Virus record (IMG/VR): IMGVR_UViG_3300027969_000042
Location: 62,001 to 126,000 of that record
Source of the DNA: a virus
Strand: one strand, 5' to 3'
DNA length: 64,000 nucleotides
Position numbers and translations under genes: made by a program. The notes under the pieces were generated by a model that was not told the DNA's origin, made no database searches, and worked only from the letters and a program-made list of their open reading frames with translations. How positions within the stretch are numbered: position 1 is the stretch's first letter; each line of letters starts with the position of its first letter. Below, piece after piece: positions 51,432-61,024 of the stretch.

Positions 51432-53594
51432 TTAATAAAATTTCTGAAATCTAGCATCACTAACTTCTACTGATACTGTTTGTATTTTTGTACCACTGTA
51501 ATAAACACTTAAATCATAAGTATTAGGAGATACTTCTAAAACAAAAGCACCACTCCATTTTTTTGTACCTAAGTTGTAACCCATACCGAATAAACTCCAT
51601 GGATATTTAGAACCATCGTCACCCCATTTTATTACTTCTTGCCATACTGTAGAATTATTTAAAGATAAAACAATTTTTAGTTCTTTTTCTAAGAAACTTT
51701 TAAATTGATCATCACTTAATAATCTCTCGTTAAAGGTGCTTTCTTTGTTATATCTTTCAATATTTACATTTTTAAGAGTAAACCTAAAAATTTTATCTAT
51801 ATTATTATCATAAATACCAGTTATTTCAACATAGTTAAACCCAGTTATCTGTGGTTCAGTTGTGACTGGAGCTACAGCTGGAGTTGGTGTAACAGGATTT
51901 GTAACTGAATCAATAGTCGGTGTGGCTGTTGTAGCCGCAATAGTTGGTGTATCAGGTGTATCAGGTGTAGTAGGAACAAAATTATCAAACTCACTTTGTT
52001 TACAAAGAGTATAAGTAAATGTTTCTTTTTTGGCAATAGTAACTTGACTTTCACATAATGTTATAAATTGATCCCACTGTGATACTGTTTTAAATACTTG
52101 AGCACCACCAGAATAATTAAATACATTTTCTGCAGATCCTACATCACTTGATTTATGTAGTAAAACAATTGATTTTATATTTATTTTCTCTGATTTATAA
52201 TTATAAATTTTTGTAGAGTCATTTATATGTATAGTAGCCTCGGCAATTTTTAAACACTTATCATTTTTAGGAGGAGTTGCAGTAGGATCTGATATATAAG
52301 TATCTAACTTACATTGATCATTATATTGTCCTAATGCTAATAACCCAACACCCTCTGGTAATAATTCAGTTTTCGGGAAATAACCTGGCATTGTTGTTAT
52401 TTGATATTCTAATAATTCCCAATTTCCATTTTGATTTTTATAGAATACGTTTAATGTATCATCAAATTTATTTGATATACTACCATCGTCTTTTTTAGAT
52501 GATTGGAATGCGACAATATTTAATATCCCAATTTGATCAAATGTTCGGTAACCCTTAGACTTTAAGAAACTAATCAATTTATCTATCTTTGGATTAGATG
52601 TTGTTGATGATAATGGATCGGCAGGTGGATTAGTATTTATAGGACCTGCTACACCATTTGCCACACTTGCACTCGCAACAGTTGTCGAAGTAACACCATT
52701 AGTACTTGCACTCGCACCTTGTCCAGTTATAGGGGCAGTTGTAGGAGTATTTATTGAAGGTTCTACGTGTTTATCATTATACTCTGGTTTAGGACCATCT
52801 ACTGGTTTGAAATTCTCATTAGTCTTTTTAGTTAGATTATTTTCTTTCTTTGTAGAGTTCCAAGCATCTCCAAGTTGTGCAGTATCTTCTCTATGGGTAT
52901 TTTTAACAGTTGAGACTTTATTATTATCTACAATATTTACGTGGTGTGATAAGAAAACAGGATCTCTTAATTGTTTATATTTCATTAAAACTTGTATCAT
53001 AGCAGGGTTAGTAACAACAGGTGCACCTAAGTTACCTAAATAAGGTCCTCCTTTATTTCCCATTAAATTATCAACAAACTCATCAAACCAATCCATCCAA
53101 TGGTTTCCTAAAATTGCTTGTTGTCCTGCAGTTGCATCTCCAATATTTACGTGTCTATTATTGTCCTTTAAATTAAGGTCAATTGTATTGTCTGTAATAT
53201 TGATATTATTGAACTTATGATCTATTTTTAAACCTTCTTTATCGTTTACGTATATTTGAGTTTTATGATCAAATATAAGAGACTTCATAGAAACATAATC
53301 AGTTGCTGATAATGATGTTAGTTTTTTTTCTAAATTTACATTATAGTGATCTGCAGATATAAACTCTGGTTTGTGTTCATCACCTGAATCAAATACAACT
53401 AAAAGTACTTTACCTTTCTCAGGTACATTAAACTCATTACCATTAAGATCCTTCCACGGACTGGCCCATGGAATTGCACTAACTTCAATATCATCAAATA
53501 CATCTAAAACTCTAACTCTTGCACGACCTAATTTTAATGGATCATTATTATCTTCAACAATACCAATATATGTTTTATTTGCTTCTACTCTCAT
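51432..53594 (-). CDS. Baseplate spike/hub protein (gp5/VgrG-like) with inactivated hydrolase-like domain
   Basis: 720 residues. The N-terminal OB-fold (1-90, YIGIVEDNNDPLKLGRARVRVLD...AIPWASPW) matches T4 gp5-type hubs, and IYVNDKEGLKIDHKFNNINITDN looks like part of the beta-helical spike. Then RDPVFLSHHVNIVDNN and a low-complexity linker (280-335). Residues 338-540 resemble phage domains related to L,D-transpeptidase/peptidoglycan hydrolases: GILNIVAFQSS, FDDTLNVFY, a T-x-P-G-Y segment, GQYNDQCKLDTY, His480 (LLHKSS) and SGGAQVF (496-501). In relatives the last block is usually SAGCQVF, so the catalytic Cys appears replaced by Ala498. A beta-rich end follows (570-720). Confidence 0.82.
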   Translation of the reverse strand: MRVEANKTYIGIVEDNNDPLKLGRARVRVLDVFDDIEVSAIPWASPWKDLNGNEFNVPEKGKVLLVVFDSGDEHKPEFISADHYNVNLEKKLTSLSATDYVSMKSLIFDHKTQIYVNDKEGLKIDHKFNNINITDNTIDLNLKDNNRHVNIGDATAGQQAILGNHWMDWFDEFVDNLMGNKGGPYLGNLGAPVVTNPAMIQVLMKYKQLRDPVFLSHHVNIVDNNKVSTVKNTHREDTAQLGDAWNSTKKENNLTKKTNENFKPVDGPKPEYNDKHVEPSINTPTTAPITGQGASASTNGVTSTTVASASVANGVAGPINTNPPADPLSSTTSNPKIDKLISFLKSKGYRTFDQIGILNIVAFQSSKKDDGSISNKFDDTLNVFYKNQNGNWELLEYQITTMPGYFPKTELLPEGVGLLALGQYNDQCKLDTYISDPTATPPKNDKCLKIAEATIHINDSTKIYNYKSEKINIKSIVLLHKSSDVGSAENVFNYSGGAQVFKTVSQWDQFITLCESQVTIAKKETFTYTLCKQSEFDNFVPTTPDTPDTPTIAATTATPTIDSVTNPVTPTPAVAPVTTEPQITGFNYVEITGIYDNNIDKIFRFTLKNVNIERYNKESTFNERLLSDDQFKSFLEKELKIVLSLNNSTVWQEVIKWGDDGSKYPWSLFGMGYNLGTKKWSGAFVLEVSPNTYDLSVYYSGTKIQTVSVEVSDARFQKFY

Positions 53595-53600
53595 AATTTA

Positions 53601-55832
53601 TTACTTTTTAATAAAGTTAGTAGCACCATTTAAAACGTTACTAACTGCACCACCTGCAAAGTCTGCCAATTCATTTCTAATATCATAAAAAAATCTATCA
53701 GTTGTATTTGTTAGTGCAATACCCATTGGATCTTGTGGACCTACATAGATATTTTGTGGTGGACTAATTCCTTTTTTTCCAACAAAGTCAATTAAAAGTT
53801 TATTTATTGTTCTTGATAATAAACTAACTCTACCATTTACTAATGTTGCTAATTCTTGTTTAGCACTTTTTATAGTTTTATCTTTTAATCTTTCAATAAA
53901 GTTACCAATATTAGTATCTGCTTTTTTGTTAGTTAGCTCTTTTAAAGATGTTGGTATTCCAATTGTTTTATTTTTCTCAGTAAAGTTTTTTATGGCAGAC
54001 TCTGCACTATTTTTTAATAATGTTTTAGGATTATTTAATAACTCTAATTTTTTATTTTGTTCTTTAACTAATTTACTTAGATCTGCACCGATCGCAGTTT
54101 GATCTTTAGCATACCTTTTAAATTTATCTAAGTCAAATTTATCTTCTTCATCCTTTGTTTGTAAATCATCTATCTTCTCATCAATTGAAAATCCTAAAGG
54201 GTTTTCTGGTAAATTAACACCAAATCTATTTAATACTGCTGGTGATTTAACACCATTGTTATTAGTTGTATTAGTACCTGATGTGAAAAATCTAGGTAAA
54301 GAAGTATCGCTTGTAGTTGATTGTGTTCCACCTCTTTGTACTCTTGCACCCGCGTTACCGATTTTCCAAATAGCACCACCATCATATCCAATATATTTAC
54401 CGAAATTTGCAGATGGCATAAATTTTTCAAACTTAACTGTAGAATATTTATAATCAAACTGAATACCATAAGTATCATATGTTGCAATAGCAGCCATATC
54501 AATATCAGGATTGTGAGGCATTGTATTAAAAAAGAACTGACATTCTTTTAAAGAGTAAACATATCTAGATAAGTTATCTTTAATAACCTCTAAATCACCG
54601 TTATCCATAGCTTTTCTAACTCTATTAAAATTTCTACACTCAGAAACTATAATATCACAGTTAAATCTTAGTAGATTTTCAGGTACTATACTTTTACCAT
54701 TTGGTTTAGACCAATATAGTAATTTATATAAATGTGCTAAAGTACCCATTGTCAGTGATACATCCTCTGTAAAATCAAGTGTAATAACATCCGTTCTATA
54801 ATCAACCAGAAATTTTTTCTTATCTGGAGTATTTGATTCTATTAAATTTCCTAATCCACCAATTTTTTTAAGATAATAACTCATATATGATGTTTTTCCA
54901 CCTCTAAAAAGATCTTTAGAACTATCAGTATTTGCATAACCAGGTTTAGTTTTACTCATTGATACTTGTTCATCATTTATATTTACAGTAGTTTTAGTTC
55001 TAAATAGTTTTACAAATTGTTGTTTAAAATCCTCATAGACCGGAATTTTATACTTTATCTCATCAACCCCACTATAAATCTTTAAAAAATCAAGTACAGA
55101 ACCATTTAATAATGGAGAGGATATATCATCTATTATAATCTCAAATCCAAACATAACAGGGTCGTTATTCTCATAAGGTGTTTGTTGAAATTGTGATAAA
55201 CGTAATTCTGATTTACCATTTTCTGGATTTTCAATAGGAGTTAAATTATCAATTATTTGTAAACCATGTTTAAAATAATCAGTTCTTGTATCATTAAATA
55301 ATAAGTAATAATCACGTGTACTATAGGGAGATGATTTCAAATCTTTTGGTTTTTTAGGTAAATTTTTACTCTCACTAAACCTCTCATCAGTATCTAAGAT
55401 AGTAGAATTTGCACCCGGCTTTATTAGTTGTCCCAACCAATCAACATACTCATACTCTCCTACTTTAATTTGATTTACTGTATTAGGAGTTGCTTCTAAT
55501 TTATTTTCAGGACTAGTAGTATTAGTATCACCATTCGCATATTGTTCGGTTGACTTTGGAGTACTACCATATCTAAAATCTTTACTAGGTCCTATAAAAT
55601 ATGGAGACAAAAATCCTTTATCAATACTTGCCTGTGGCCAAGGATTTCCATTTTTAATAATATTATCAATATTTGATCTCAAATCACCTTTAAGCTTATT
55701 AAGTTCAATAGTTTCAATTTGTCCAGTTTCTTTGTTAAAGATAGTATAAGTTCCTGCTTTATACGAGTATTTAGGAGGAGTACCAACAATTGATTCAGCA
55801 CTAGTAGAAGTAGACAGTTTACTTAGATCCAT
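53601..55832 (-). CDS. Baseplate/tail structural protein (743 aa)
   Basis: Conserved-looking block around residues 230-400: DPVMFGFEIIIDDISSPLLNGSVL, YMSYYLKKIGGLGNLIE, LDFTEDVSLTMGTLAHLYKLLYWSKPNGKSIVPENLLRFNCDIIVSECRNFNRV, which recurs in baseplate or tube-cap-like proteins of large Bacteroidetes phages. C-terminal part is helical (KLVKEQNKKLELLNN...). No enzyme motif. In the operon between the spike (six bases downstream) and the lysozyme-bearing protein (upstream). Exact T4 counterpart uncertain; gp48-like is one option. Confidence 0.75.
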   Translation of the reverse strand: MDLSKLSTSTSAESIVGTPPKYSYKAGTYTIFNKETGQIETIELNKLKGDLRSNIDNIIKNGNPWPQASIDKGFLSPYFIGPSKDFRYGSTPKSTEQYANGDTNTTSPENKLEATPNTVNQIKVGEYEYVDWLGQLIKPGANSTILDTDERFSESKNLPKKPKDLKSSPYSTRDYYLLFNDTRTDYFKHGLQIIDNLTPIENPENGKSELRLSQFQQTPYENNDPVMFGFEIIIDDISSPLLNGSVLDFLKIYSGVDEIKYKIPVYEDFKQQFVKLFRTKTTVNINDEQVSMSKTKPGYANTDSSKDLFRGGKTSYMSYYLKKIGGLGNLIESNTPDKKKFLVDYRTDVITLDFTEDVSLTMGTLAHLYKLLYWSKPNGKSIVPENLLRFNCDIIVSECRNFNRVRKAMDNGDLEVIKDNLSRYVYSLKECQFFFNTMPHNPDIDMAAIATYDTYGIQFDYKYSTVKFEKFMPSANFGKYIGYDGGAIWKIGNAGARVQRGGTQSTTSDTSLPRFFTSGTNTTNNNGVKSPAVLNRFGVNLPENPLGFSIDEKIDDLQTKDEEDKFDLDKFKRYAKDQTAIGADLSKLVKEQNKKLELLNNPKTLLKNSAESAIKNFTEKNKTIGIPTSLKELTNKKADTNIGNFIERLKDKTIKSAKQELATLVNGRVSLLSRTINKLLIDFVGKKGISPPQNIYVGPQDPMGIALTNTTDRFFYDIRNELADFAGGAVSNVLNGATNFIKK

Positions 55833-55875
55833 TAAGTTAAATTATATTTGTAGTATATATAAATATTTTACTTTT

Positions 55876-58020
55876 CTATGCGACTTGTACTCCCGTCAAT
55901 TTAGCGATTTTTTTACCACCTTGTGCAATTAATGAAGCCGATCTAGAACCTAGACTTTTACCAGTTCCTAATTTATACATTCTATGACCACCATTTACTC
56001 TTTCAATAACACTAGATTTTAATAAAGATTCTGAATCTTTCTTACCAGAATTATACTCTTCATTTATTACCTTTAATAATCCTTTAATCCATCCAACTCC
56101 ATTCCACTGTGCATAAATGACATTAAACATTAATCTACCATCAGACTTAATAAGTGCTTGTATATTTTTATCAGGACAATAGTTGTTTAGACTACTATTA
56201 AATTTTGGTTCCATCACACCAGCGGCAAGTTTTACTAATTGACTATATAATGGTTCTTTTGGCATGTGATTCCATCTCCATTTACTTCTTGCACCGGAAC
56301 TATCAATTGCAGACCAAAAGTTTTTTGCAGCAGTACTGGTACTATCTCCTTGTTTTCTATCTAAACCAAACATGGTTTCACCACTAGTACTATATCTACT
56401 ATCTTTAACCCTACCATCCTTTGTCATATCTGGATGAAAATATCCTCCCTCTAAATTAGAAATAACTGCCTCTGTAACTTGTGTAAAAGTCATCGACTTT
56501 GTCAGCTTACTTGGTTTTAATTTGGCACTTGCTTCAAAATTTCCAGCCCCATTATTACCTGAAACAGAGTCAGATGTGTCATTAAGTCTTGCCTCAGCCA
56601 TATCCATTTGTACTTCTGCCAACTCTTCCATTTGTTCTAATGCAAATTCATCTTGACCAGCAAACTCATCCTCAACATATTCACTACCATAAACATCTAC
56701 ACCATCATCATATAATAAAGTTTCATCTTCTTGACCAATAATGAATAAATTACCAAAGTCTGCATTTGAAAATATATCCAACTGTTCTACATTAAAAGTA
56801 AACTCTTGTGTTCCAATTGTACTTGTAGTTGGACCAGGAATCGAACTTTCTGATGCCCCAGTTACGGTACTTGCCGATGAACCCACTGGTAAATCACTTG
56901 GTGGTACTACTGGAGGACCATCTGGTTCTGTATATTTAAGATAAATTGATAAACCATAAGTACCTTCGATTATATTTTGTAAAGCAAGAATTGCATCAGT
57001 TGCAAGATTATTTTTAGTCGAAGTACTTTTACCACCATTAAATGTAATAGTTCCAGAATTATTTGGTACTACTACTTTAGTCTTTGGATTTGTCCATGGA
57101 TTTGGTAATCCATTTAATGTACTATTAGGTATTATGTAATTTCCACTTTCAATAAAAACTATTTTACCTTGTACTTTCTTCTCAATATCACTCAATGGAT
57201 TTATTACACTCAATATATAATCAGTGTTTGTACCGGATTGTGTTCCAGACTGTGTTCCAGAAGTTTGAGATGGAAAAAAACCATCACCTGCTTCTAAAAC
57301 TGCCAGAAAATATTTAGATTGTTCAGCAGTACCTAAAGGTAACCGAGTACCTGTATGATAATAACCTTTTAAATAATCATCAGTCAACTCATCTTCAATT
57401 CTCATAAAAATACTAGAGTAGTCTTTATATTTTAAATTTGATACAGATATTTTTGTATTATATATAACTCTATATAAAGAATGCATCCAAAAGTCAAACC
57501 AAGCTTTACCACCTAAGTTTTTTAGTTGTTTATATGATTTCAAACTTTCAAAACTACCATCTTTAGTTCTTAATATATTATATAAATCCTGGTGTGTTTT
57601 AAGACCTGTTTCATATTGTTCTGCCAAGTATGACATAGTTGCGTAAGTATATCCTTCGGTGTATAAAGAGGTTGGAGTTATTAGATTATCATCTCTATCA
57701 TATTTTCTATCGACATAATCTTCTACAATCTCAGGGTTTGACCTATAATTATTATATTGGATACTATAGTTTTTAGGTCCACTTGCAGGATAAGACCAGT
57801 CAAATAATTGACCTAATGTTGTTACATCAAATCCGTCTATTGTAAATTTATCAGTGATACCTAAAACATCCATTTTTGGCATCTTTAGTGTAAAGGGATC
57901 CGTAAGTGCAATTGCAGTTTGTCTAGCTGCTAAGTAAGCATCTACCTCACTTTGTGCATTTGCTATCTCTACATCTACTGCAGTATTCCATGCATCAATA
58001 AGCTCTTGTATCTTTGACAT
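55876..58020 (-). CDS. Baseplate protein with C-terminal lysozyme-like domain
   Basis: 714 residues. N-terminal domain (1-365) is paralogous to that of the next gene (MSKIQ start, GLPNPWTNPKTK, DAILALQNIIEGTYGLSIYLKY) and contains two SGTQ repeats (254-261). The acidic linker (430-475, DETLLYDDGVDVYGSEYVE) recalls that of the CHAP protein. Residues 505-714 contain a lysozyme-like domain with Glu524 in SNLEGGYFHPDM, SGETMFGLDR, KWRWNHMPKEP and GRLMFNVIYAQWNGVGW. It probably breaks peptidoglycan during injection. Only six bases from the next gene; first-after in the same operon. Confidence 0.84.
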   Translation of the reverse strand: MSKIQELIDAWNTAVDVEIANAQSEVDAYLAARQTAIALTDPFTLKMPKMDVLGITDKFTIDGFDVTTLGQLFDWSYPASGPKNYSIQYNNYRSNPEIVEDYVDRKYDRDDNLITPTSLYTEGYTYATMSYLAEQYETGLKTHQDLYNILRTKDGSFESLKSYKQLKNLGGKAWFDFWMHSLYRVIYNTKISVSNLKYKDYSSIFMRIEDELTDDYLKGYYHTGTRLPLGTAEQSKYFLAVLEAGDGFFPSQTSGTQSGTQSGTNTDYILSVINPLSDIEKKVQGKIVFIESGNYIIPNSTLNGLPNPWTNPKTKVVVPNNSGTITFNGGKSTSTKNNLATDAILALQNIIEGTYGLSIYLKYTEPDGPPVVPPSDLPVGSSASTVTGASESSIPGPTTSTIGTQEFTFNVEQLDIFSNADFGNLFIIGQEDETLLYDDGVDVYGSEYVEDEFAGQDEFALEQMEELAEVQMDMAEARLNDTSDSVSGNNGAGNFEASAKLKPSKLTKSMTFTQVTEAVISNLEGGYFHPDMTKDGRVKDSRYSTSGETMFGLDRKQGDSTSTAAKNFWSAIDSSGARSKWRWNHMPKEPLYSQLVKLAAGVMEPKFNSSLNNYCPDKNIQALIKSDGRLMFNVIYAQWNGVGWIKGLLKVINEEYNSGKKDSESLLKSSVIERVNGGHRMYKLGTGKSLGSRSASLIAQGGKKIAKLTGVQVA

Positions 58021-58026
58021 TATTCA

Positions 58027-60981
58027 TTAAATATTTTTTATAGTTGCTTTTACTTCTTTACCATTTGTAGAAACTTCAGTAATTGTCAATTTAAACGCTT
58101 TACCAGAATTGTTCTGAACAAGGAATACCTGACCAACTTTATAAACACTATTTGGTGGTACGGCAGTTGATAATATAGGTTGTGTTTGACCCGGTACTAC
58201 AGGATTTTCGTTATTCTGTGTATTTGTTTCTGCATTTGTAGGTGCAGAATTTGCATCTTTTTTCAACTCATCATCTGTTTTACTAAGCTCTTTTCTAACA
58301 GCGGTAACTTTTTGAGTTAAATTGCCTTGTGTCCAAGTATATGATATATCAATAATAACCCATTCACCTGTTAAACGTTTTTGTGAGATCTCATCATTAT
58401 TAACAGAAGTTTTCATATTTATAAAGTTTAACTGTATCTTCATAAATTTATATAAATTGAAATTTGCGTTAGGAAGTTCTAAATCAACAGAAATTCTAGC
58501 CATATTATCAAAGTTTACTTTATTCTGTGTTTCTGAATAATAGTATTGTTTATGTACATTCTCAGTATCCATTTTACCAGAGTATCTTGTACGATAATTA
58601 TCTTTAATACTTTTATCATCAGACGGAGAACCTTTTAGTATAATACTTTTTGATCCATCTGATGTCTGTGAATCAACATCAAATACTAAAAATTGCTTTT
58701 TTAAACTATCATATGTTTTTGATACTGTGAAGTGACCATTATTAAGAGAAGTTTGTGTTGAATTATTATTTACTCTATACCTATTAAAGAAAAATGAACT
58801 ACTATTTTGACTTAAATCATTACTCAATTGTAATTTTACAACCTTTTCACTTTCTTCTTTTGTATTTAAGTGATTTAAACCTCTCGAATTTATACCAACA
58901 TCTTTAGATATATCTCTAATCCATTCTTTTTCAATATCTACATAATTGAAACAATAATAAAAGTCTACATAACCTATAAGAAATGTTTTATCTGAAATAT
59001 ATGAATGTGAAATAATATCAGTAATAAATGTTCTAAATAGCTTACCATTATTTACCCAGGTCATACTATCAGAAGTATTTGTAATATTAGAATTAAATCC
59101 TATTCCCAACTCCTTACACATTTTTTGCAATGTCTCAAATGAAGTTCCTTTATAACTCTGAAATCTTATTTTATAAAAATCTTGAAGGTCTAGTGTACCG
59201 ACTATTGTATAAGTTTTACTTTTATTTTCTTGGAAATTATTTAATTTAAACTTTAGATGTATTGATTTTAGATTCTTTGAACCAGAATTTAAAAATATCT
59301 CAAATTTACTATCATCAAGTGGAAATCCATCTTTTTTCATAACTCCCATTGAGTCAACAAAAACAATAGATACCATAGGTACTAGACCATCATAATATAA
59401 ATTCAGTGAGTTTATATATCGTTGATCTATCTGAACACCAGAATACCAGAAAAATGGAGTAAATCCAAGAGCACCTGCTACTTCTGCATTATCTTTATTA
59501 TTTTGTAATGCATCAAATTCAATAGGTTTTAGTTTAATTGTTGGTTTATCTATCTGTGCAATTATTGGACGTGTGCCTTGTATATCTTTTGGTTCTTGTT
59601 CACCACCTCTTGACTTATCTTGTGCTATAACATCATCTTCTGGTAAAACTTTTATTGTAACTTCAGATGTTTCTATAAGATTTGAATCAGGTATTACCGA
59701 AATAACATAATCACCAGGTGCATCAAATTGAATACCTGCAAAATTCACAAAACCATCTTTAACTGTTTGTTCTACTTCACCTATTAGTTCACCAGGACCA
59801 CTTTTCTTTTGTAGCTTAATCTTTATTCCAGTTGCATCAAAAGTACTTTGAGTCATACCAGATTGAGTTGCAGTTAAAGGTGCAGAAGACTGAGTACCAG
59901 ATTGAGTACCAGATTCAGGTCCGGATACTAAAGAAGTGTCAGATGGTGTATATTGTAACTTTAATTCTATTCCCCAGTGATAATCTATAAGATTTTGTAG
60001 ATTTCTAATTGCATCATCTGCTATTATTGTATCACTTAAATTACCTGTATTATTAAGAGGTCTACCATCATATGAAATAGTACCATTTTTATCAACTTGT
60101 TTATCTGTCTTTGGATTTTTCCATGGATTCGGTAAGTTATTTAATACAGATTTTGCAATTCTATCTTTTCCTTGTTCAGAAAATTTAAGTGTACCTTCTA
60201 TCTTTTTATCATTATCACTTTTTGGATCTTTTACTGATATTTTATATTCTACATTAGGTACATTAGATTGTGTAGTAGATTGAGTACCAGATTGAGTACC
60301 AGATTGAGTACCAGATTGAGTCGCAGCTACAACACCAGGTGGAAGTTGATAGTTATCGCCTGCTTCAATAAAAGCATCGTAAAGAATTGGAAGTGTAGTA
60401 ATCCAACTTGTTGAAACATCTGCAATATCACCATAATTATATTTGAATTCTGAAATAAAATCACTATAATCATCAGTAAACTCATCAGAATTTTTATAAT
60501 CTGATATTGATTTTTTCTCATCTTTTAAAAATTTAAGTGCAGATGACATGAACGCATCAAACCATTTTTGTGCACCATATTTTCTAAGGTCATTAATAAA
60601 TTTTACTTGTAGTGAAGCTCCATATGTTTTTTTAAGAATATCTTCTAGTGGTTTTGCTCCAGTATCTTGATCCTTAAGCTCTGCAAAAACATCACCGAGA
60701 CTAGTAGGATCATTTCCACTAGGAAACCATCTTTCACCACCTTCTGGATTATGATAGATATACTTAAATAGATCTCCAACTGTACTTACAGCGGGATCTC
60801 TACGATAAACACCATCACTATCTGGTTCTTTCTTATAGGGCCAAGAACAAATTTTACCATAGGTTATTGCAATAGCAGACGCTCTTGCAGTTTTATATTC
60901 GGCTACTTTACCAGTATAAAAGTTAAGTTTTGCTAAAGTGAGAGTCTCAAAATTATCAATGAAAATTTGTATTTTTGACAT
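58027..60981 (-). CDS. Baseplate hub protein (gp27-like) with paralogous N-terminal domain
   Basis: 984 residues. The N-terminal third is paralogous to that of 55876-58020, with SGTQ repeats at about 223-237 and again near 360. A beta domain follows (about 380-450). The region 500-900 is hub-like: GFTPFFWYSGVQIDQRYINSLNLYYDG, FPLDDSKFEIFLNSGSKNLKSIHLKFKL, and later KRLTGEWVIIDISYTWTQGNLTQKVTAVR, similar to gp27/gpD-type structures that hold the spike. The C-terminal tail (905-984) has a Pro/Asn linker then a small beta domain. Heads the - strand baseplate operon (60981 to 51432). Confidence 0.8.
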   Translation of the reverse strand: MSKIQIFIDNFETLTLAKLNFYTGKVAEYKTARASAIAITYGKICSWPYKKEPDSDGVYRRDPAVSTVGDLFKYIYHNPEGGERWFPSGNDPTSLGDVFAELKDQDTGAKPLEDILKKTYGASLQVKFINDLRKYGAQKWFDAFMSSALKFLKDEKKSISDYKNSDEFTDDYSDFISEFKYNYGDIADVSTSWITTLPILYDAFIEAGDNYQLPPGVVAATQSGTQSGTQSGTQSTTQSNVPNVEYKISVKDPKSDNDKKIEGTLKFSEQGKDRIAKSVLNNLPNPWKNPKTDKQVDKNGTISYDGRPLNNTGNLSDTIIADDAIRNLQNLIDYHWGIELKLQYTPSDTSLVSGPESGTQSGTQSSAPLTATQSGMTQSTFDATGIKIKLQKKSGPGELIGEVEQTVKDGFVNFAGIQFDAPGDYVISVIPDSNLIETSEVTIKVLPEDDVIAQDKSRGGEQEPKDIQGTRPIIAQIDKPTIKLKPIEFDALQNNKDNAEVAGALGFTPFFWYSGVQIDQRYINSLNLYYDGLVPMVSIVFVDSMGVMKKDGFPLDDSKFEIFLNSGSKNLKSIHLKFKLNNFQENKSKTYTIVGTLDLQDFYKIRFQSYKGTSFETLQKMCKELGIGFNSNITNTSDSMTWVNNGKLFRTFITDIISHSYISDKTFLIGYVDFYYCFNYVDIEKEWIRDISKDVGINSRGLNHLNTKEESEKVVKLQLSNDLSQNSSSFFFNRYRVNNNSTQTSLNNGHFTVSKTYDSLKKQFLVFDVDSQTSDGSKSIILKGSPSDDKSIKDNYRTRYSGKMDTENVHKQYYYSETQNKVNFDNMARISVDLELPNANFNLYKFMKIQLNFINMKTSVNNDEISQKRLTGEWVIIDISYTWTQGNLTQKVTAVRKELSKTDDELKKDANSAPTNAETNTQNNENPVVPGQTQPILSTAVPPNSVYKVGQVFLVQNNSGKAFKLTITEVSTNGKEVKATIKNI
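60260..60325 (-). repeat. 12-base tandem repeats encoding SGTQ
   Basis: The plus-strand unit AGATTGAGTACC is repeated with few changes within the hub gene, coding for (S-G-T-Q)n on -. Shorter arrays lie at about 59885-59930 in the same gene and 57230-57265 in the paralogue. They form flexible linkers and may vary in number by slippage. Confidence 0.75.
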
Positions 60982-61024
60982 TAAATATAATAAATTTTAT
61001 CTATTATATATAAAGATAGTGTCG

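Noticed and set aside
60260-60325. CRISPR-like short repeat array
   Set aside because: The 12-base units are head-to-tail without spacers and are in frame within a hub gene, coding for SGTQ repeats.
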